From Sinorhizobium fredii USDA 205 (GTDB lineage: Bacteria > Pseudomonadota > Alphaproteobacteria > Rhizobiales > Rhizobiaceae): 64,000 bases of DNA. A program made the translations under genes and the position numbers. Below are positions 46,124 through 56,203 of the stretch, one piece after another (within the stretch, counting starts at the first letter, position 1; each line of letters begins with the position of its first letter). A model generated the notes under the pieces. That model was not told the origin of the DNA. It saw nothing but the letters and a program-made list of their open reading frames with translations, and ran no database searches. The DNA lies in NCBI RefSeq assembly GCF_001461695.1, contig NZ_AUTC01000066.1:1-64000 (forward strand). Reading direction: 5' to 3'.

Positions 46124-48001
46124 ATGGAGAAACGGGAATCCAAGATCATCAATGCTCTCGACGGCGCCAACGTGATTGTCCACGCGCCCGACGGAACGAT
46201 CCGGCAATGGAGCAAAGGCTGTGAGCAGCTTTACGGCTGGTCGGGCGAGGAAGCGCAGGGCAAAATTGTTCATGATCTTCTGTCCACCAGATTTCCCGTG
46301 CCGCTCGAGGAAATCCGCAATCACTTGAGTTGTCATGGTGCATGGTCGGGCGAGTTGGTACACAGACACAGCAATGGAACACCTGTGTTCGTCACTAGCC
46401 GATGGGTGCAGACGGCCTCTGCAAGCGACCAGGTCGTCGTGCAAACTGATAGCGACATCACGAACCTTAGACGCGCTCAGGCCGATCTGGCGGCGCGAGA
46501 GGCACATCTCCGCTCCATCCTCGATACCGTCCCCGAGGCAATGGTGGTGATCGATGAAACAGGCACGATCACCTCCTTCAGCGTGGCGGCGGAACGGCTA
46601 TTCGGACATGCCGAGAGCGAAGTGGTTGGATTGAACGTCAATATGCTGATGCCCTCTCCCCACCGAGAGGCGCATGACCACTATCTGGACAACTACCTAC
46701 GCACAGGCGAGCGGCGCATCATCGGAATTGGGCGGGTCGTCACCGGCCTACGAAAGGACGGCACAACGTTCCCAATGGAGCTCTCAGTGGGGGAAGCGAT
46801 GGCTAATGGCCGCCGCATATTCACCGGCTTCATCCGAGATCTGACCAGTCGCCAGCGCGTCGAGGAGGAGCTTAGGCAAGCCCAGAAAATGGAAGCCGTT
46901 GGTCAACTGACCGGCGGCTTGGCGCATGATTTCAACAATCTGCTGACTGTGATCACCGGCAATCTGGAGATGATAGAGGCCCGGCTGCAAGACGAGAAGC
47001 TCAGAGGACTCTTGCGAGAAGCTCAGGCGGCGGCCGACGATGGAGCAAAGTTGACAGCACAATTGCTGGCATTCGGTCGGCGTCAGCCTCTTAATCCGAA
47101 GCTCGTCGACGTTGGAGAACTTGTCGCTAACTTTTCGAAGCTTCTGTCCAGAACCCTGGGCGAGACCATAGAATTATCAACGATCGTAAAGGGCAGCAGT
47201 AATCTCGCCCTGATCGACGTCTCCCAACTTCAAAACGCCCTCCTGAACCTGGGGCTGAACGCGCGCGACGCAATGCCAAACGGTGGCCGCCTGACCATCG
47301 AGATTTCGACCACGGCCCTCGACCGTGACTACGCCCAGATGTACCCAGAGGTGCGAATGGGACACTATGTCCTGGTTGCCGTAACGGACACGGGCGTCGG
47401 CATGACCGAAGAGATCAAGCGTCGCGCTTTCGAGCCCTTCTTCACCACGAAAGGCACCGGTGCGGGAACAGGCCTTGGCCTCAGCATGGTCTACGGCTTC
47501 GTCAAGCAATCCGGAGGGCATATTCAGCTCTATAGTGAGCCCGGTCAGGGAGCGAGCGTCCGCCTCTTCCTACCCGCAACTCGAGGAGCAAGCCAGTCCG
47601 CCCAGGTTGGCGCAGGAGAAGATGCGGCCACAGAGCCGATTCCAAGGGGCCATGAGACGATACTTGTCGTCGAGGACGATGCACGGGTGCGCCGAGTCGT
47701 AGTCTCGCGACTGCGCGATGCCGGGTATTCCGTTATTGAGGCGGAAGCCGGTGCGCAGGCGCTTCAATTCCTGTCGGAGCATCCGGAAGTCTCTCTCGTT
47801 TTTGCCGACATGATAATGCCGGGCGGCATGAGTGGCGACGAGTTAGCCCAGCATGTGCGCGAACTCAGACCCAGTGTGAAAATGCTGTTCACGTCGGGCT
47901 ACGCCGGGCCGAGCGCTGCCGGCAGGGCGGCAGGAAGTTGGCTGCAAAAGCCCTACACCGCCAGAGAGCTGGCGTTGCGGCTACGAGAGCTGCTCGATTG
48001 A
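46124..48001 (+). CDS. Hybrid histidine kinase with FixL-type haem PAS domain
   Basis: 625 residues: PAS-A (1-118), PAS-B (about 125-245), HisKA with phospho-acceptor His268 in [10 protein letters not shown], HATPase (about 370-500, DTGVGM and [12 protein letters not shown]) and a C-terminal receiver (about 515-625, with Asp in [13 protein letters not shown]). PAS-B aligns by eye with Fix[31 protein letters not shown] and GTTFPMEL. His184 (AHDHY) falls where FixL has its haem-binding His, and Arg204 where FixL has its oxygen-contacting Arg. That predicts a haem oxygen sensor. No membrane segment, so it is cytoplasmic. Co-transcribed with the FixK-like gene. Confidence 0.92.
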   Translation: MEKRESKIINALDGANVIVHAPDGTIRQWSKGCEQLYGWSGEEAQGKIVHDLLSTRFPVPLEEIRNHLSCHGAWSGELVHRHSNGTPVFVTSRWVQTASASDQVVVQTDSDITNLRRAQADLAAREAHLRSILDTVPEAMVVIDETGTITSFSVAAERLFGHAESEVVGLNVNMLMPSPHREAHDHYLDNYLRTGERRIIGIGRVVTGLRKDGTTFPMELSVGEAMANGRRIFTGFIRDLTSRQRVEEELRQAQKMEAVGQLTGGLAHDFNNLLTVITGNLEMIEARLQDEKLRGLLREAQAAADDGAKLTAQLLAFGRRQPLNPKLVDVGELVANFSKLLSRTLGETIELSTIVKGSSNLALIDVSQLQNALLNLGLNARDAMPNGGRLTIEISTTALDRDYAQMYPEVRMGHYVLVAVTDTGVGMTEEIKRRAFEPFFTTKGTGAGTGLGLSMVYGFVKQSGGHIQLYSEPGQGASVRLFLPATRGASQSAQVGAGEDAATEPIPRGHETILVVEDDARVRRVVVSRLRDAGYSVIEAEAGAQALQFLSEHPEVSLVFADMIMPGGMSGDELAQHVRELRPSVKMLFTSGYAGPSAAGRAAGSWLQKPYTARELALRLRELLD

Positions 48002-48029
48002 CGTGCGAGGTGGCAACTGACAAGGCTCG

Positions 48030-50654
48030 TCAAGCCGAGTCTGGCCTCCTCAGAGCTCTTCGTGAAGCACGAGCTGCAGGATCATACGACCTCCTGTGCA
48101 GCCGACTGTCCCACCGAGTGAACCAGTGTTTGGTGAGCTCGGAAGCCAGTAGGTACGTCACCGTGATCAGCAGCAGACCTGTCATTAGCGGCCAAGGCAA
48201 CGGCACGAACCCGAAATAGCCCGCGAAAGGTGAATAGGGAAGTGCTACGGCCGCGATGGCGGTCGTCAGTGTCAGGAAGGGCAACATTCGGCCCGGCCTG
48301 CTCCGCCAGAAGAAGGACCGCGTGCGCACGATCAGCACGATTGCCAGCTCAGTGAGCAGGGACTCGATGAACCAGGCAGTTTGAAAGGTCGCTGGTTCCG
48401 CTTTTACCAGCAGAACAAGAGCGGCAAAGGTGACGAAGTCGAATAGCGAGCTCACCAGTCCGAAGCTCACCATGAATCGACGCACGTAGCGAATATCCCA
48501 ACGGCGGGGGCTGCGCATTTCCTCGCGATCTACCCTGTCGCCTGCAATGGCGAGCGCCGGCACATCAGACAAGAGATTGTTGAGAAGGATCTGTTTGGCG
48601 AGCAGGGGCAGAAACGGCAGAAACATGGAGGCGAAGGCCATGCTGATCATGTTGCCGAAGTTTGCGCTGGTCGTGATGGAGATGTATTTCATTGTGTTGG
48701 CAAAGGACCTGCGCCCGTCGTCAATGCCACGAAGAAGAACATTCAAATCGCGTTTCAAGAGCACGATATCCGCGGCTTCTCTCGCGACGTCGACGGCCCC
48801 ATCGACCGAGATGCCGACATCGGCTTCATGCAAAGCGGGCGCATCGTTGATTCCGTCCCCGAGATATCCGACCACATGACCGGCACGGCGCAGCGCCTCA
48901 ATCACCCGTTCCTTCTGATTTGGGTCGATCTCGACGAAGAGGTCGATATCGGGCGCTCGTGCGAACAGCGAGTCTCTTGTCATTTTCGACAGCTCGCCGC
49001 CCGTCAGTATTCTCGACGAGCTCAGTCCGATGGTGTTCGCCAGGTGCACGGCGACATGGCGGTTGTCCCCCGTAATCATCTTTAAGCCAATGCCGCGCTT
49101 CGCAAGAACTTTGAGGCTCTCGCTGATGCCCGCCTTCGGTGGATCGAGAAAAAGCAGGAAGCCGGCGAAGCACAGTCCCTTTTCATCTTGCCGACCACAT
49201 GCTTGCGAACGTGCTATTTTGCGAACGGCCAAACCAAGCACTCGGTAGCCCCCACCACTCCACGAGCGAAATTTCTCGTCGATCGCCTGCCTCGCCGCGT
49301 CCGTGAAAGCTGTGGGCGCGTCTCCGTCCAAAATCGAACTGCAAACGGCCAGCACGTTCTCGACAGCGCCCTTGCAAATCAACAGATCGCCATCAGGATC
49401 ACCATCCTTCCGGACGACGACAGAAAGCCGTTTTCTGACGAAATCATACGGAATCTCGTCCACCTTCGAGTAAAGAGACGAGGAAGGCGGTGCATTTTCT
49501 GCCAAGACGATCGCTTCATCGAGTGGGTTCTGTAGCCCCGTTTGCATGGAAGCATTCAACCGCGCCCACAAATAAATTCTCGGGGAAGATTCTCCGCCGA
49601 CGTCGAGGGAGGCGTCCAGGTGCACAACACCTTCGGTGAGCGTCCCCGTCTTATCGGTACACAGCATGTTCATGCTGCCGAGATTCTCGATTGACTCGAG
49701 ACGCCGGACGAGGACGCCGCTTTGGGCCATTGTGCGCGCTCCTCGCGCGAGCGTAATGCTGATGATAGCCGGCAGGAGTTCGGGACTGAGCCCGACGGCC
49801 AGTGCGATGGAGAACAGCAACGAATCGATCGGTTCGCGTTGAAGAAGCAGATTAGCGAAGAAGACGAGAATAACGATTACCAGCATAATCTCGGTCATAA
49901 GATAACCGAAACGGCGAATTCCGCGCGCGAATTCGGTCTCTGGACTGCGCCGTGCAACCGCCGAGGCAATCGCTGCGAATTCTGTAGCGTCACCTGTCCT
50001 GATCACGACGACGCTTGCAGTGCCGCTGCGGACCGAGCTCCCGGTAAAGACCGAGTTCGACCTTCCCGACAACGAGGTTCCAGGGTCCACCGTTCCGGGA
50101 GACTTGGAGACTGGAAAAGCTTCCCCAGTGAGGACTGCTTCGCTCACGTTGAAGTCGCGTGCTTCGAGAATGATGCCGTCGGCGGGCACAAGGTTGCCCG
50201 CGGAAAGTCGAACAATGTCTCCAGGCACGACATCCAACGCCGAAATCACACTCGGCCCTCCGTCTCTGAGCACTGTCGCCTTTTGAGCGATGCGCCTGCG
50301 AAGCGCCTCTACGGCGCGCGACGCTCGGTATTCCTGCACGAAACTCAGGGCGCAGCTTACAAGAACGATGAGAATGATAATGAGCGCATCGGTTCGCTCA
50401 CCCACCAGGGCGGACATGCCGGCTGCGAATACAAGGATAAGAATGAGCGGACTTCGGAATTGCCGGACCAGAACGGAAAGGGCCAGAAACCTCTCTCCCC
50501 GCGTCACGGAATTGCGCCCATAACGCTGCAGACGTTCGCGCGCGTCTGCGCTGCTCAAACCCGTTGCACGGGTGCCATACTCAGCCATCAGATCAGAGGC
50601 CGGGGCGGCCCAATAGGCGGTCCCTCCTCCATATTCGGATGCTAAGGATCCCAT
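48030..50654 (-). CDS. P-type ATPase, Mg2+/cation-transporting (MgtA-like)
   Basis: An 874-residue membrane pump. It has the phosphorylation motif CTDKTGTLTEG, the actuator TGE in AVLTGEAFPVSKS and the hinge YLGDGINDAPALHEADVG. Its membrane segment after the hinge (ISITTSANFGNMISMAFASM, then LLLNNLLSDVPALAI-type sequence) has the pattern of MgtA type IIIB pumps. The ATG at 50654 has GGAAGG upstream; the longer frame to 50771 is rejected because it covers the FixK-type box. That box lies 103 bp away and is shared with the divergent acyl-CoA synthetase gene. No Mg-sensing leader was recognised. Confidence 0.88.
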   Translation of the reverse strand: MGSLASEYGGGTAYWAAPASDLMAEYGTRATGLSSADARERLQRYGRNSVTRGERFLALSVLVRQFRSPLILILVFAAGMSALVGERTDALIIILIVLVSCALSFVQEYRASRAVEALRRRIAQKATVLRDGGPSVISALDVVPGDIVRLSAGNLVPADGIILEARDFNVSEAVLTGEAFPVSKSPGTVDPGTSLSGRSNSVFTGSSVRSGTASVVVIRTGDATEFAAIASAVARRSPETEFARGIRRFGYLMTEIMLVIVILVFFANLLLQREPIDSLLFSIALAVGLSPELLPAIISITLARGARTMAQSGVLVRRLESIENLGSMNMLCTDKTGTLTEGVVHLDASLDVGGESSPRIYLWARLNASMQTGLQNPLDEAIVLAENAPPSSSLYSKVDEIPYDFVRKRLSVVVRKDGDPDGDLLICKGAVENVLAVCSSILDGDAPTAFTDAARQAIDEKFRSWSGGGYRVLGLAVRKIARSQACGRQDEKGLCFAGFLLFLDPPKAGISESLKVLAKRGIGLKMITGDNRHVAVHLANTIGLSSSRILTGGELSKMTRDSLFARAPDIDLFVEIDPNQKERVIEALRRAGHVVGYLGDGINDAPALHEADVGISVDGAVDVAREAADIVLLKRDLNVLLRGIDDGRRSFANTMKYISITTSANFGNMISMAFASMFLPFLPLLAKQILLNNLLSDVPALAIAGDRVDREEMRSPRRWDIRYVRRFMVSFGLVSSLFDFVTFAALVLLVKAEPATFQTAWFIESLLTELAIVLIVRTRSFFWRSRPGRMLPFLTLTTAIAAVALPYSPFAGYFGFVPLPWPLMTGLLLITVTYLLASELTKHWFTRWDSRLHRRSYDPAARASRRALRRPDSA

Positions 50655-50757
50655 GGAGCCTTCCTGTCGGCATTCGTCTGGAGCAATTCGACAAGGATGA
50701 ACCGTTGCGATGGCGAATGCATTGCGGAAGGTCAATTTCCAGAAAGGGTTGCGTGCT

Positions 50758-50771
50758 TTGAGCGCGATCAA
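50758..50771. promoter_or_regulatory. FNR/FixK-type box, TTGAGCGCGATCAA (one mismatch)
   Basis: 55 bp before the acyl-CoA synthetase start and 103 bp before the divergent P-type ATPase. Confidence 0.65.
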
Positions 50772-50826
50772 CGCACCATCGAAACACTACAATATCCTGG
50801 TGGGTCACGTAGTTTGAGGTGAAGCC

Positions 50827-53521
50827 ATGACCATTCGCAACCTTCATCACGCCATCGATCCGAAGTCGCTTGCGATTATCGGCGCCTCAACGCGCAGCGG
50901 ATCGCTTGGCCGGGTTATCATCGAAAACGTGATGGCGGCAGCATTCGAGGGCGAAATCTGGCCCGTGAACCCCAAATACGACGAGGTGGCAGGTCTTCGC
51001 TGCTATCGCCGTGTAGCGGACATTCCAAGTGTTCCCGACCTCGCGATTGTTGTCACGCCTCCGAAAACCGTGCCGGCGCTCATCCATGAGCTGGGCGTGA
51101 AGGGAACGCGCGCTGCGGTGGTCATCACGGCGGGCCTCAACGCTGACCAAGGTCTGAGACGAGCGATGCTCGATGCTGCGAAACCATTTCTCTTTCGCAT
51201 CATCGGGCCGAACACCGTAGGCCTCATCGTCCCATCAGCGAAGCTCAATGCGAGCTTCGCGCACTTGCAGGCTCAGCCAGGCGACATCGCGTTGCTTTCA
51301 CAATCCGGAGCAATCGCGACTTCATTGATCGACTGGGCGGCCGACAACAACGTCGGCTTTTCCAAAATCATTTCTCTCGGCGACATGGCCGATGCTGACG
51401 CCGGCGATTTCCTCGACCTGCTGGCTGGCGATCCCAAGACGCGGGCGATCGTCATGTATCTCGAGACCATCCCAAATCCCCGGAAGTTTCTGTCGGCGGC
51501 TCGTGCCGCCGCTCGGGTCAAGCCGGTTGTCGCGATCAAGTCGGGCCGGCACGTGGAGGCAGCCAAAGCGGCGGCCACGCATACCGGCGCGCTTTCAGGT
51601 GCCGATAAGGTCGTGGACGCGGCTCTGCACCGCGCCGGTATCTTGAGAATCGAAGGCCTTGGCGAATTGTTCGACGCGACGGAAACCATCGCGCGCTTTC
51701 CCTCTCTTGAGCGAAGCCGTGTCGCAATAGTCACCAATGGCGGCGGAGCCGGCGTCCTCGCCGTGGATCGGCTGGTGGACTTGGGGTGCGAGCTCGCGGA
51801 TCTTTCTCCGGACACCATACGCTGCCTGGAGCGAATCCTGCCCGCCGATTGGTCGCGCGCCAATCCGGTCGATATAATCGGCGATGCGTCGCCCGAACGA
51901 TACAGGGCGGCGGTCGAGATCGTCGCTCCCGGTCCGGGAGTGGACATCCTGATCGTCATGAATTGCCCGACAGCCCTTGCCTCGCCCGTTGATGCCGCTC
52001 GTGCCGTCGCCTCCCTTGCGCGGTCCGGGACAATCTCGGGCAAGCCCGTTCTGACATGCTGGTTGGGCGGCCTGACCGCTCGTGAGGGTCGTCATGTGCT
52101 GCAGCAGGCCGGGCTGGCAAGCTACGACACACCGTCCGATGCAGCCTTGGCGGTTTCCTATCTCGCCAGATGGTCGAAGGCACAGGAGGCGCTTCTGCGG
52201 GTGCCCTCTAGCCAGGCGGCCGAAGCGCCTGCGGACCGTGCAGTCGTCCAATCCATTTTGCAGCGGGTGGCTGGTGAAGGGCGCCATATGCTGAACGAAC
52301 CCGAAGCCAAGATGGTCATTGCGGCTTATGGCATTCCAGTCCCTCGAACCGTCATCGCAAGCTCGCCGGAGGAGACGGAAAGGGTTGCCGCATCGCTTCT
52401 CGAGGACGCGACGAGGGTCGTCGTCAAATTGATCTCGATGTCGATCACGCACAAATCCGATGTGGGCGGCGTCGTCCTCGATATCTTAACCCCTATGGCC
52501 GCCCGAGAAGCCGCCGAGGCGATTGTCGCGCGGCTGAAGGCCCACGACCCAGATGCCGTTGTCGATGGCTTTGCCGTCCAGCCGATGATTGAACGCGGAC
52601 ACTCGCGGGAACTAATCCTGGGCATCAGCCGAGATCCAATCTTCGGTCCGGTCATTCTGTTTGGATCGGGAGGCGTTTCCGTCGAGGTGGTCGAAGACAC
52701 CGCAGTGGCGCTTCCCCCGCTTGACACCATGCTCGCCGGCGACCTGATCGATCGGACACGGATCGGGAGGCTCCTCGCCGGTTTTCGCAACGAGCCGGCC
52801 GCAGACAGGGCAGCGATCTGCAAGGCGCTCACTGCGCTATCGCAGATGATCGTCGATTTTCCCTGCGTGCTCTCAATGGATTTGAATCCGATGGTCGCCA
52901 GCGCCGAGGGAGTCATCGCGCTCGACGCGCGCATCGAAATCGACCCGCAGGCTGTCGCGCGCCCCGGCCCCAATCGCGATCTCGCGATCCGCCCTTATCC
53001 GAGCGATTGGGAAAAGCAGGTCACGCTCGCTGACCGGCTTTACCAATTGCGACCGATCAGACCGGCAGACGCCGCACTCTACCCGGATTTTCTTGCCAAG
53101 ACATCCGCGGCTGACATCCGGCTTCGCTTTCTGTCATCGCGCAAGCACTTCCAGGACAAGATGCTGGTGAGGCTCACGCAGGTGGACTATGAACGCGAGA
53201 TGGCCTTGCCTCGACAAGCAAAGCGGCACGCTTGCCGGGATTGCCAGACTTTACGCGGACCCCGATCACGAGGCCGCGGAATATGGCTTGCTGGTCAGGA
53301 CCGACCTGCAGGGGCAAGGACTTGGCTGGGCTCTTCTGGCTCATCTGAGGGATTATGCTGCAGCCGACGGTCTGCAACGAATCGAAGGACTCATTCTGAG
53401 TGAGAATTCGAAAATGCTCAGAATGTGCCGCGAGTTTGGATTTGCGATTTTACCGCACCCGGCCGATTCAACCCTAAGGATTGCGACAATGGCGCTGCAG
53501 CCTCAGGCGGGAGCTTCTTGA
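50827..53521 (+). pseudogene. ADP-forming acyl-CoA synthetase/GNAT fusion (PatZ/Pat-like), frameshifted
   Basis: About 895 residues if joined. The CoA-binding domain (SLAIIGASTRSGSLGRVIIE), ligase domain with catalytic-type His in THTGALSG (about 258), ATP-grasp domain (about 490-715) and C-terminal GNAT are in the order of PatZ/Pka protein acetyltransferases, which acetylate lysines such as that of acetyl-CoA synthetase. The frame breaks near 53203-53212, inside the GNAT domain at YEREMA. The rest of the acetyltransferase (LDKQSGTLAGIARLYADPDH, then YGLLVRTDLQGQGLGWALL, including its acyl-CoA loop) is read in another frame to 53521. Unjoined, the first frame ends at 53403. A FixK-type box lies 55 bp upstream. 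Confidence 0.85.
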
Positions 53522-53531
53522 CCGGGATCAA
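53518..53531. promoter_or_regulatory. FNR/FixK-type box, TTGACCGGGATCAA
   Basis: 66 bp before the first tandem usp gene. It overlaps the acyl-CoA synthetase stop codon. Confidence 0.8.
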
Positions 53532-53597
53532 TGTAGCGGCCCCCATCTGGCGTAAATTGGCTTTCAGAATTCCACGCCGCCTGGGGAGACCAGAGCA

Positions 53598-54422
53598 ATG
53601 ACCTACAAGACAGTTCTTCTCGTGCTCGATGCCAACCAACATGAAGCTGATCTGACAGCGGCGGCGGATCTCTGCGCCGCGGCAAACGCACATCTCTCGG
53701 TCTTTCTGGTGAAGGTCGCTCCGCCTCAGTTCGGAGACTATACGGCTCTCTCGGTCGCATGGCTCGACATTCGGGCGGCCGAAATTGAACAGCTCGACAA
53801 GGCCATCGAGGCGTCACGAACGACGCTCAAGGACCTTGGAATATCGTCCGACGTAGCCGGCGAGTACATCGAAACTGCATGGGACGACGACCTGGTTGGA
53901 GAGCGGGCACGCTACGCTGACGTTACATTGATCGGGACCAGCATGGATCCCTCGTTGCGGACGCGCGCCATCGAGGGTGCGCTTTTCTATTCGGCGCGCC
54001 CAGTCCTGCTTGCAACAAACCGACAATCGGTAACTTTGCTTCCCAAGAGGATTCTCCTGGCCTGGAACTCAAGCTTCGAATCCACAAGGGCCGCTCGCGA
54101 AGCGCTCGATATGATGAGAAACGCCGAAAGCGTAAACGTCGTACTGGTTGACCCGACGGCAGCTTCTCGCAGGAACGGCGGAGAACCTGGCGCGGATGTC
54201 GCAACTTATCTCTCGCGACACGGCATACATGTGACCGTCGATCGGCTTCCCAGCGCCGGACGCCGGGTCGAGGAAATTCTCAATCAGCATGCGCTGGACA
54301 CCGCCGCCGATCTGATCGTCATGGGTGCCTATGGGCGTTCGCGCCTTCGCGAAAAGGTGTTCGGTGGTGTAACCAAGGCGATGATCGAGGCACCCATTGT
54401 ACCGGTGTTGATGGTCCGCTGA
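53598..54422 (+). CDS. Universal stress protein, tandem Usp domains, first of duplicated pair
   Basis: 274 residues, two Usp domains. Starts MTYKTVLLVLDANQHEADLT. The C-terminal domain has IVMGAYGRSRLREKVFGGVT, a full Usp ATP-binding motif; the first does not. It is a near-duplicate of the next gene over its whole length and promoter, and shares the GGEPGADVATYLSRHGI stretch with the usp at 32964. A FixK-type box lies 66 bp upstream. Confidence 0.92.
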   Translation: MTYKTVLLVLDANQHEADLTAAADLCAAANAHLSVFLVKVAPPQFGDYTALSVAWLDIRAAEIEQLDKAIEASRTTLKDLGISSDVAGEYIETAWDDDLVGERARYADVTLIGTSMDPSLRTRAIEGALFYSARPVLLATNRQSVTLLPKRILLAWNSSFESTRAAREALDMMRNAESVNVVLVDPTAASRRNGGEPGADVATYLSRHGIHVTVDRLPSAGRRVEEILNQHALDTAADLIVMGAYGRSRLREKVFGGVTKAMIEAPIVPVLMVR

Positions 54423-54625
54423 CGTTCCTCGAGTCAGATTGAAAAAAGGTGCCCGTTCTATGCGATGCTCAGACTGCTGACAGCCCCGTCGGTTTTCAGC
54501 AGCGGTGTTTTGGCCCCGTCTGGGTTGGGAAAGGTAGAGGTCGTCTGGATGCGATTTCGCGGCACCCGACCCATTCAACCGCACGGACTCGCAACATTGG
54601 TGCCGCAGTCTCAGGCGGGAGCTTC

Positions 54626-54639
54626 TTGAGAGAGATCAA
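54626..54639. promoter_or_regulatory. FNR/FixK-type box, TTGAGAGAGATCAA (one mismatch)
   Basis: 66 bp before the second tandem usp gene, the same spacing as in the first copy, from which it has diverged by one consensus base. Confidence 0.68.
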
Positions 54640-54705
54640 TGTGGCCGTCGTCACGTGGGGTACATTGCTTATGAGAGTGTTAATCGGCTTCGGAGGAGCA
54701 AGGAA

Positions 54706-55539
54706 ATGACCTACAAGACAGTTCTTTTGGTGATTGATGCGAACCAAAACGAGAATGATTTAACAGCGGCAGCAGATCTCTGCGCTCCCGCAAATGCCCA
54801 TCTTTCGGTTCTCCTGGTCAAGCTCGCCGTTCCGCCTCCGCTCGGAGAGTATGCGGCCATGTCGGTCGCTTGGCTCGACGAACGGGCCGAGGATATGCAG
54901 CAACTAGATAAGGCGGTGGAGAGAGTCCGAGCAACGCTGAAGGGCCTCGGGATCTCATTCGATGCAAATGGCATCTACTGCGAGACCGCATGGGCCGACG
55001 ACGATGTCGGCAACCGCGCGCGCTATGCGGACGTTACGTTGATCGGCGCCAGTCTGAAGACGGATTCTCCGTTGCGAGCGCGTGCCATCGACGGAGCGCT
55101 CTTCTATTCGGCGCGACCGGTTCTTCTCGCAACCAATCGCCAATCCGTCACCTTGCGTCCGAAGAAAATTGTTCTCGCATGGAACTCGACCATGGAAGCC
55201 GCGAGAGCGGCCCGCGAAGCTTTGGAAATCATGGAGAGCGCCGAGGAAGTGAATGTCGTTCTGGTCGACCCAAGCGCGGCTTCAACCAAAAGCGGCGACG
55301 AACCGGGTGCCGATGTCGCCACCTACCTCGCTCGCCACGGCATCAAAGTGACCGTCGATCGGCTTGCGAGCGGAGGGCGCCGAGTCGACGAGGTTCTCAA
55401 CCAGCATGCAATTGATACCTCTGCCGATCTGATCGTCATGGGGGCGTACGGGCACACACGTCTTCGCGAAAGGATATTCGGAGGCGTTACCAAGGCGATG
55501 ATCGAGGCACCCATTGTACCGGTGTTGATGGTGCACTGA
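54706..55539 (+). CDS. Universal stress protein, tandem Usp domains, second of duplicated pair
   Basis: 277 residues, starting MTYKTVLLVIDANQNENDLT, with IVMGAYGHTRLRERIFGGVT near the end as the Usp nucleotide motif. ATG at 54706 has GGAGGAGCAAGGAA upstream; the longer frame to 54655 lacks support. The last 30 bases of both copies are almost identical (ATCGAGGCACCCATTGTACC), so duplication is recent relative to the divergence seen inside the genes, or conversion has acted. Confidence 0.92.
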   Translation: MTYKTVLLVIDANQNENDLTAAADLCAPANAHLSVLLVKLAVPPPLGEYAAMSVAWLDERAEDMQQLDKAVERVRATLKGLGISFDANGIYCETAWADDDVGNRARYADVTLIGASLKTDSPLRARAIDGALFYSARPVLLATNRQSVTLRPKKIVLAWNSTMEAARAAREALEIMESAEEVNVVLVDPSAASTKSGDEPGADVATYLARHGIKVTVDRLASGGRRVDEVLNQHAIDTSADLIVMGAYGHTRLRERIFGGVTKAMIEAPIVPVLMVH

Positions 55540-55599
55540 ACACTTGCCTGCCAAATCGAAAGGAAGGCCCCGCATTACGCTGCGCTTTCCTGCTTGCGG

Positions 55600-56055
55600 T
55601 CATGCTTCACCTTCGAATGCGGCTCGGCCAGTCATGTCTTCAATGTCGACACTGAAGAAAATATGCGGCGAAGCTGCTACGACGCCTTGTGGTGCGGGCT
55701 TCAATCCACCCGGCTCCCACCAATTTGGCCGCGACTCTAGCAGCGACCAAGCATGCATGTACTCTCTCTGCCAGCGCCCTTCGTGCGACAACTCCTGGTA
55801 ACGACCAAAAACCAGGACGCTTTTCCATCGGCGCTCACCTGAAAACTCATCGACTTGAAGGCACACATGCGGGTTGGCGCGCATCCAGTCGATCTTCTGA
55901 CCAGGCATCGAAAAGCAATAGAGGCAGTTGCCAGTGTAAGCATAAGTGACGGGCACGATATAAGGTCTTCCTTCCTTGCAGCAGGCAAGACGAGCCACGT
56001 GAGCGGCCTCGACCACGCTATTGCATTCGTGACGGGACAATTCCTTGATGAGCAT
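55600..56055 (-). CDS. PNPOx-like flavin-binding family protein
   Basis: 151 residues, soluble. Split-barrel pattern: RLACCKEGRPYIVPVTYAYT, CFSMPGQKIDWMRANPHVCL, QVDEFSGERRWKSVLVFGRY. Family members bind FMN or a related cofactor and act as oxidoreductases or haem-binding proteins; substrate not readable. Closely similar to the partial gene at 1-385, so the window carries two paralogues near its two ends. The divergent FixK-type box at 56120 lies 64 bp upstream and is shared with the three-BON gene. Confidence 0.85.
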   Translation of the reverse strand: MLIKELSRHECNSVVEAAHVARLACCKEGRPYIVPVTYAYTGNCLYCFSMPGQKIDWMRANPHVCLQVDEFSGERRWKSVLVFGRYQELSHEGRWQREYMHAWSLLESRPNWWEPGGLKPAPQGVVAASPHIFFSVDIEDMTGRAAFEGEA

Positions 56056-56119
56056 GATCTCCCCTCCTTAAGACGTGGACCGATGAGTTGAGGTTAAATC
56101 TCCATCGGGCGTTCGTGCC

Positions 56120-56133
56120 TTGACGTCCCTCAA
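56120..56133. promoter_or_regulatory. FNR/FixK-type box, TTGACGTCCCTCAA (one mismatch)
   Basis: Midway between divergent genes, 64 bp before the PNPOx-like start and 70 bp before the three-BON gene start. Confidence 0.68.
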
Positions 56134-56203
56134 AGACCGTTGGTCGGGAATGGCCAATACTTATACCATCGTTTGGCTACTGGCTGAGAGGAAGGAGACG
56201 ATC

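Larger units (their letters stand above)
53440..55539 (+). repeat. Tandem duplication of acyl-CoA synthetase 3' end plus usp gene
   Basis: Two copies of about 1 kb: 53440-54422 and about 54543-55539. Each has the 3' end of the acyl-CoA synthetase gene (GCACCCGGCCGATTCAACC / GCACCCGACCCATTCAACC; CTCAGGCGGGAGCTTCTTGA in both), then a FixK-type box and a usp gene. In the second copy the synthetase end is only a non-coding trace. Confidence 0.8.

Noticed and set aside
50655..50771. N-terminal extension of the MgtA-like ATPase to 50771
   Set aside because: It covers the shared FixK-type box and lacks similarity to the family; ATG 50654 has a ribosome site.
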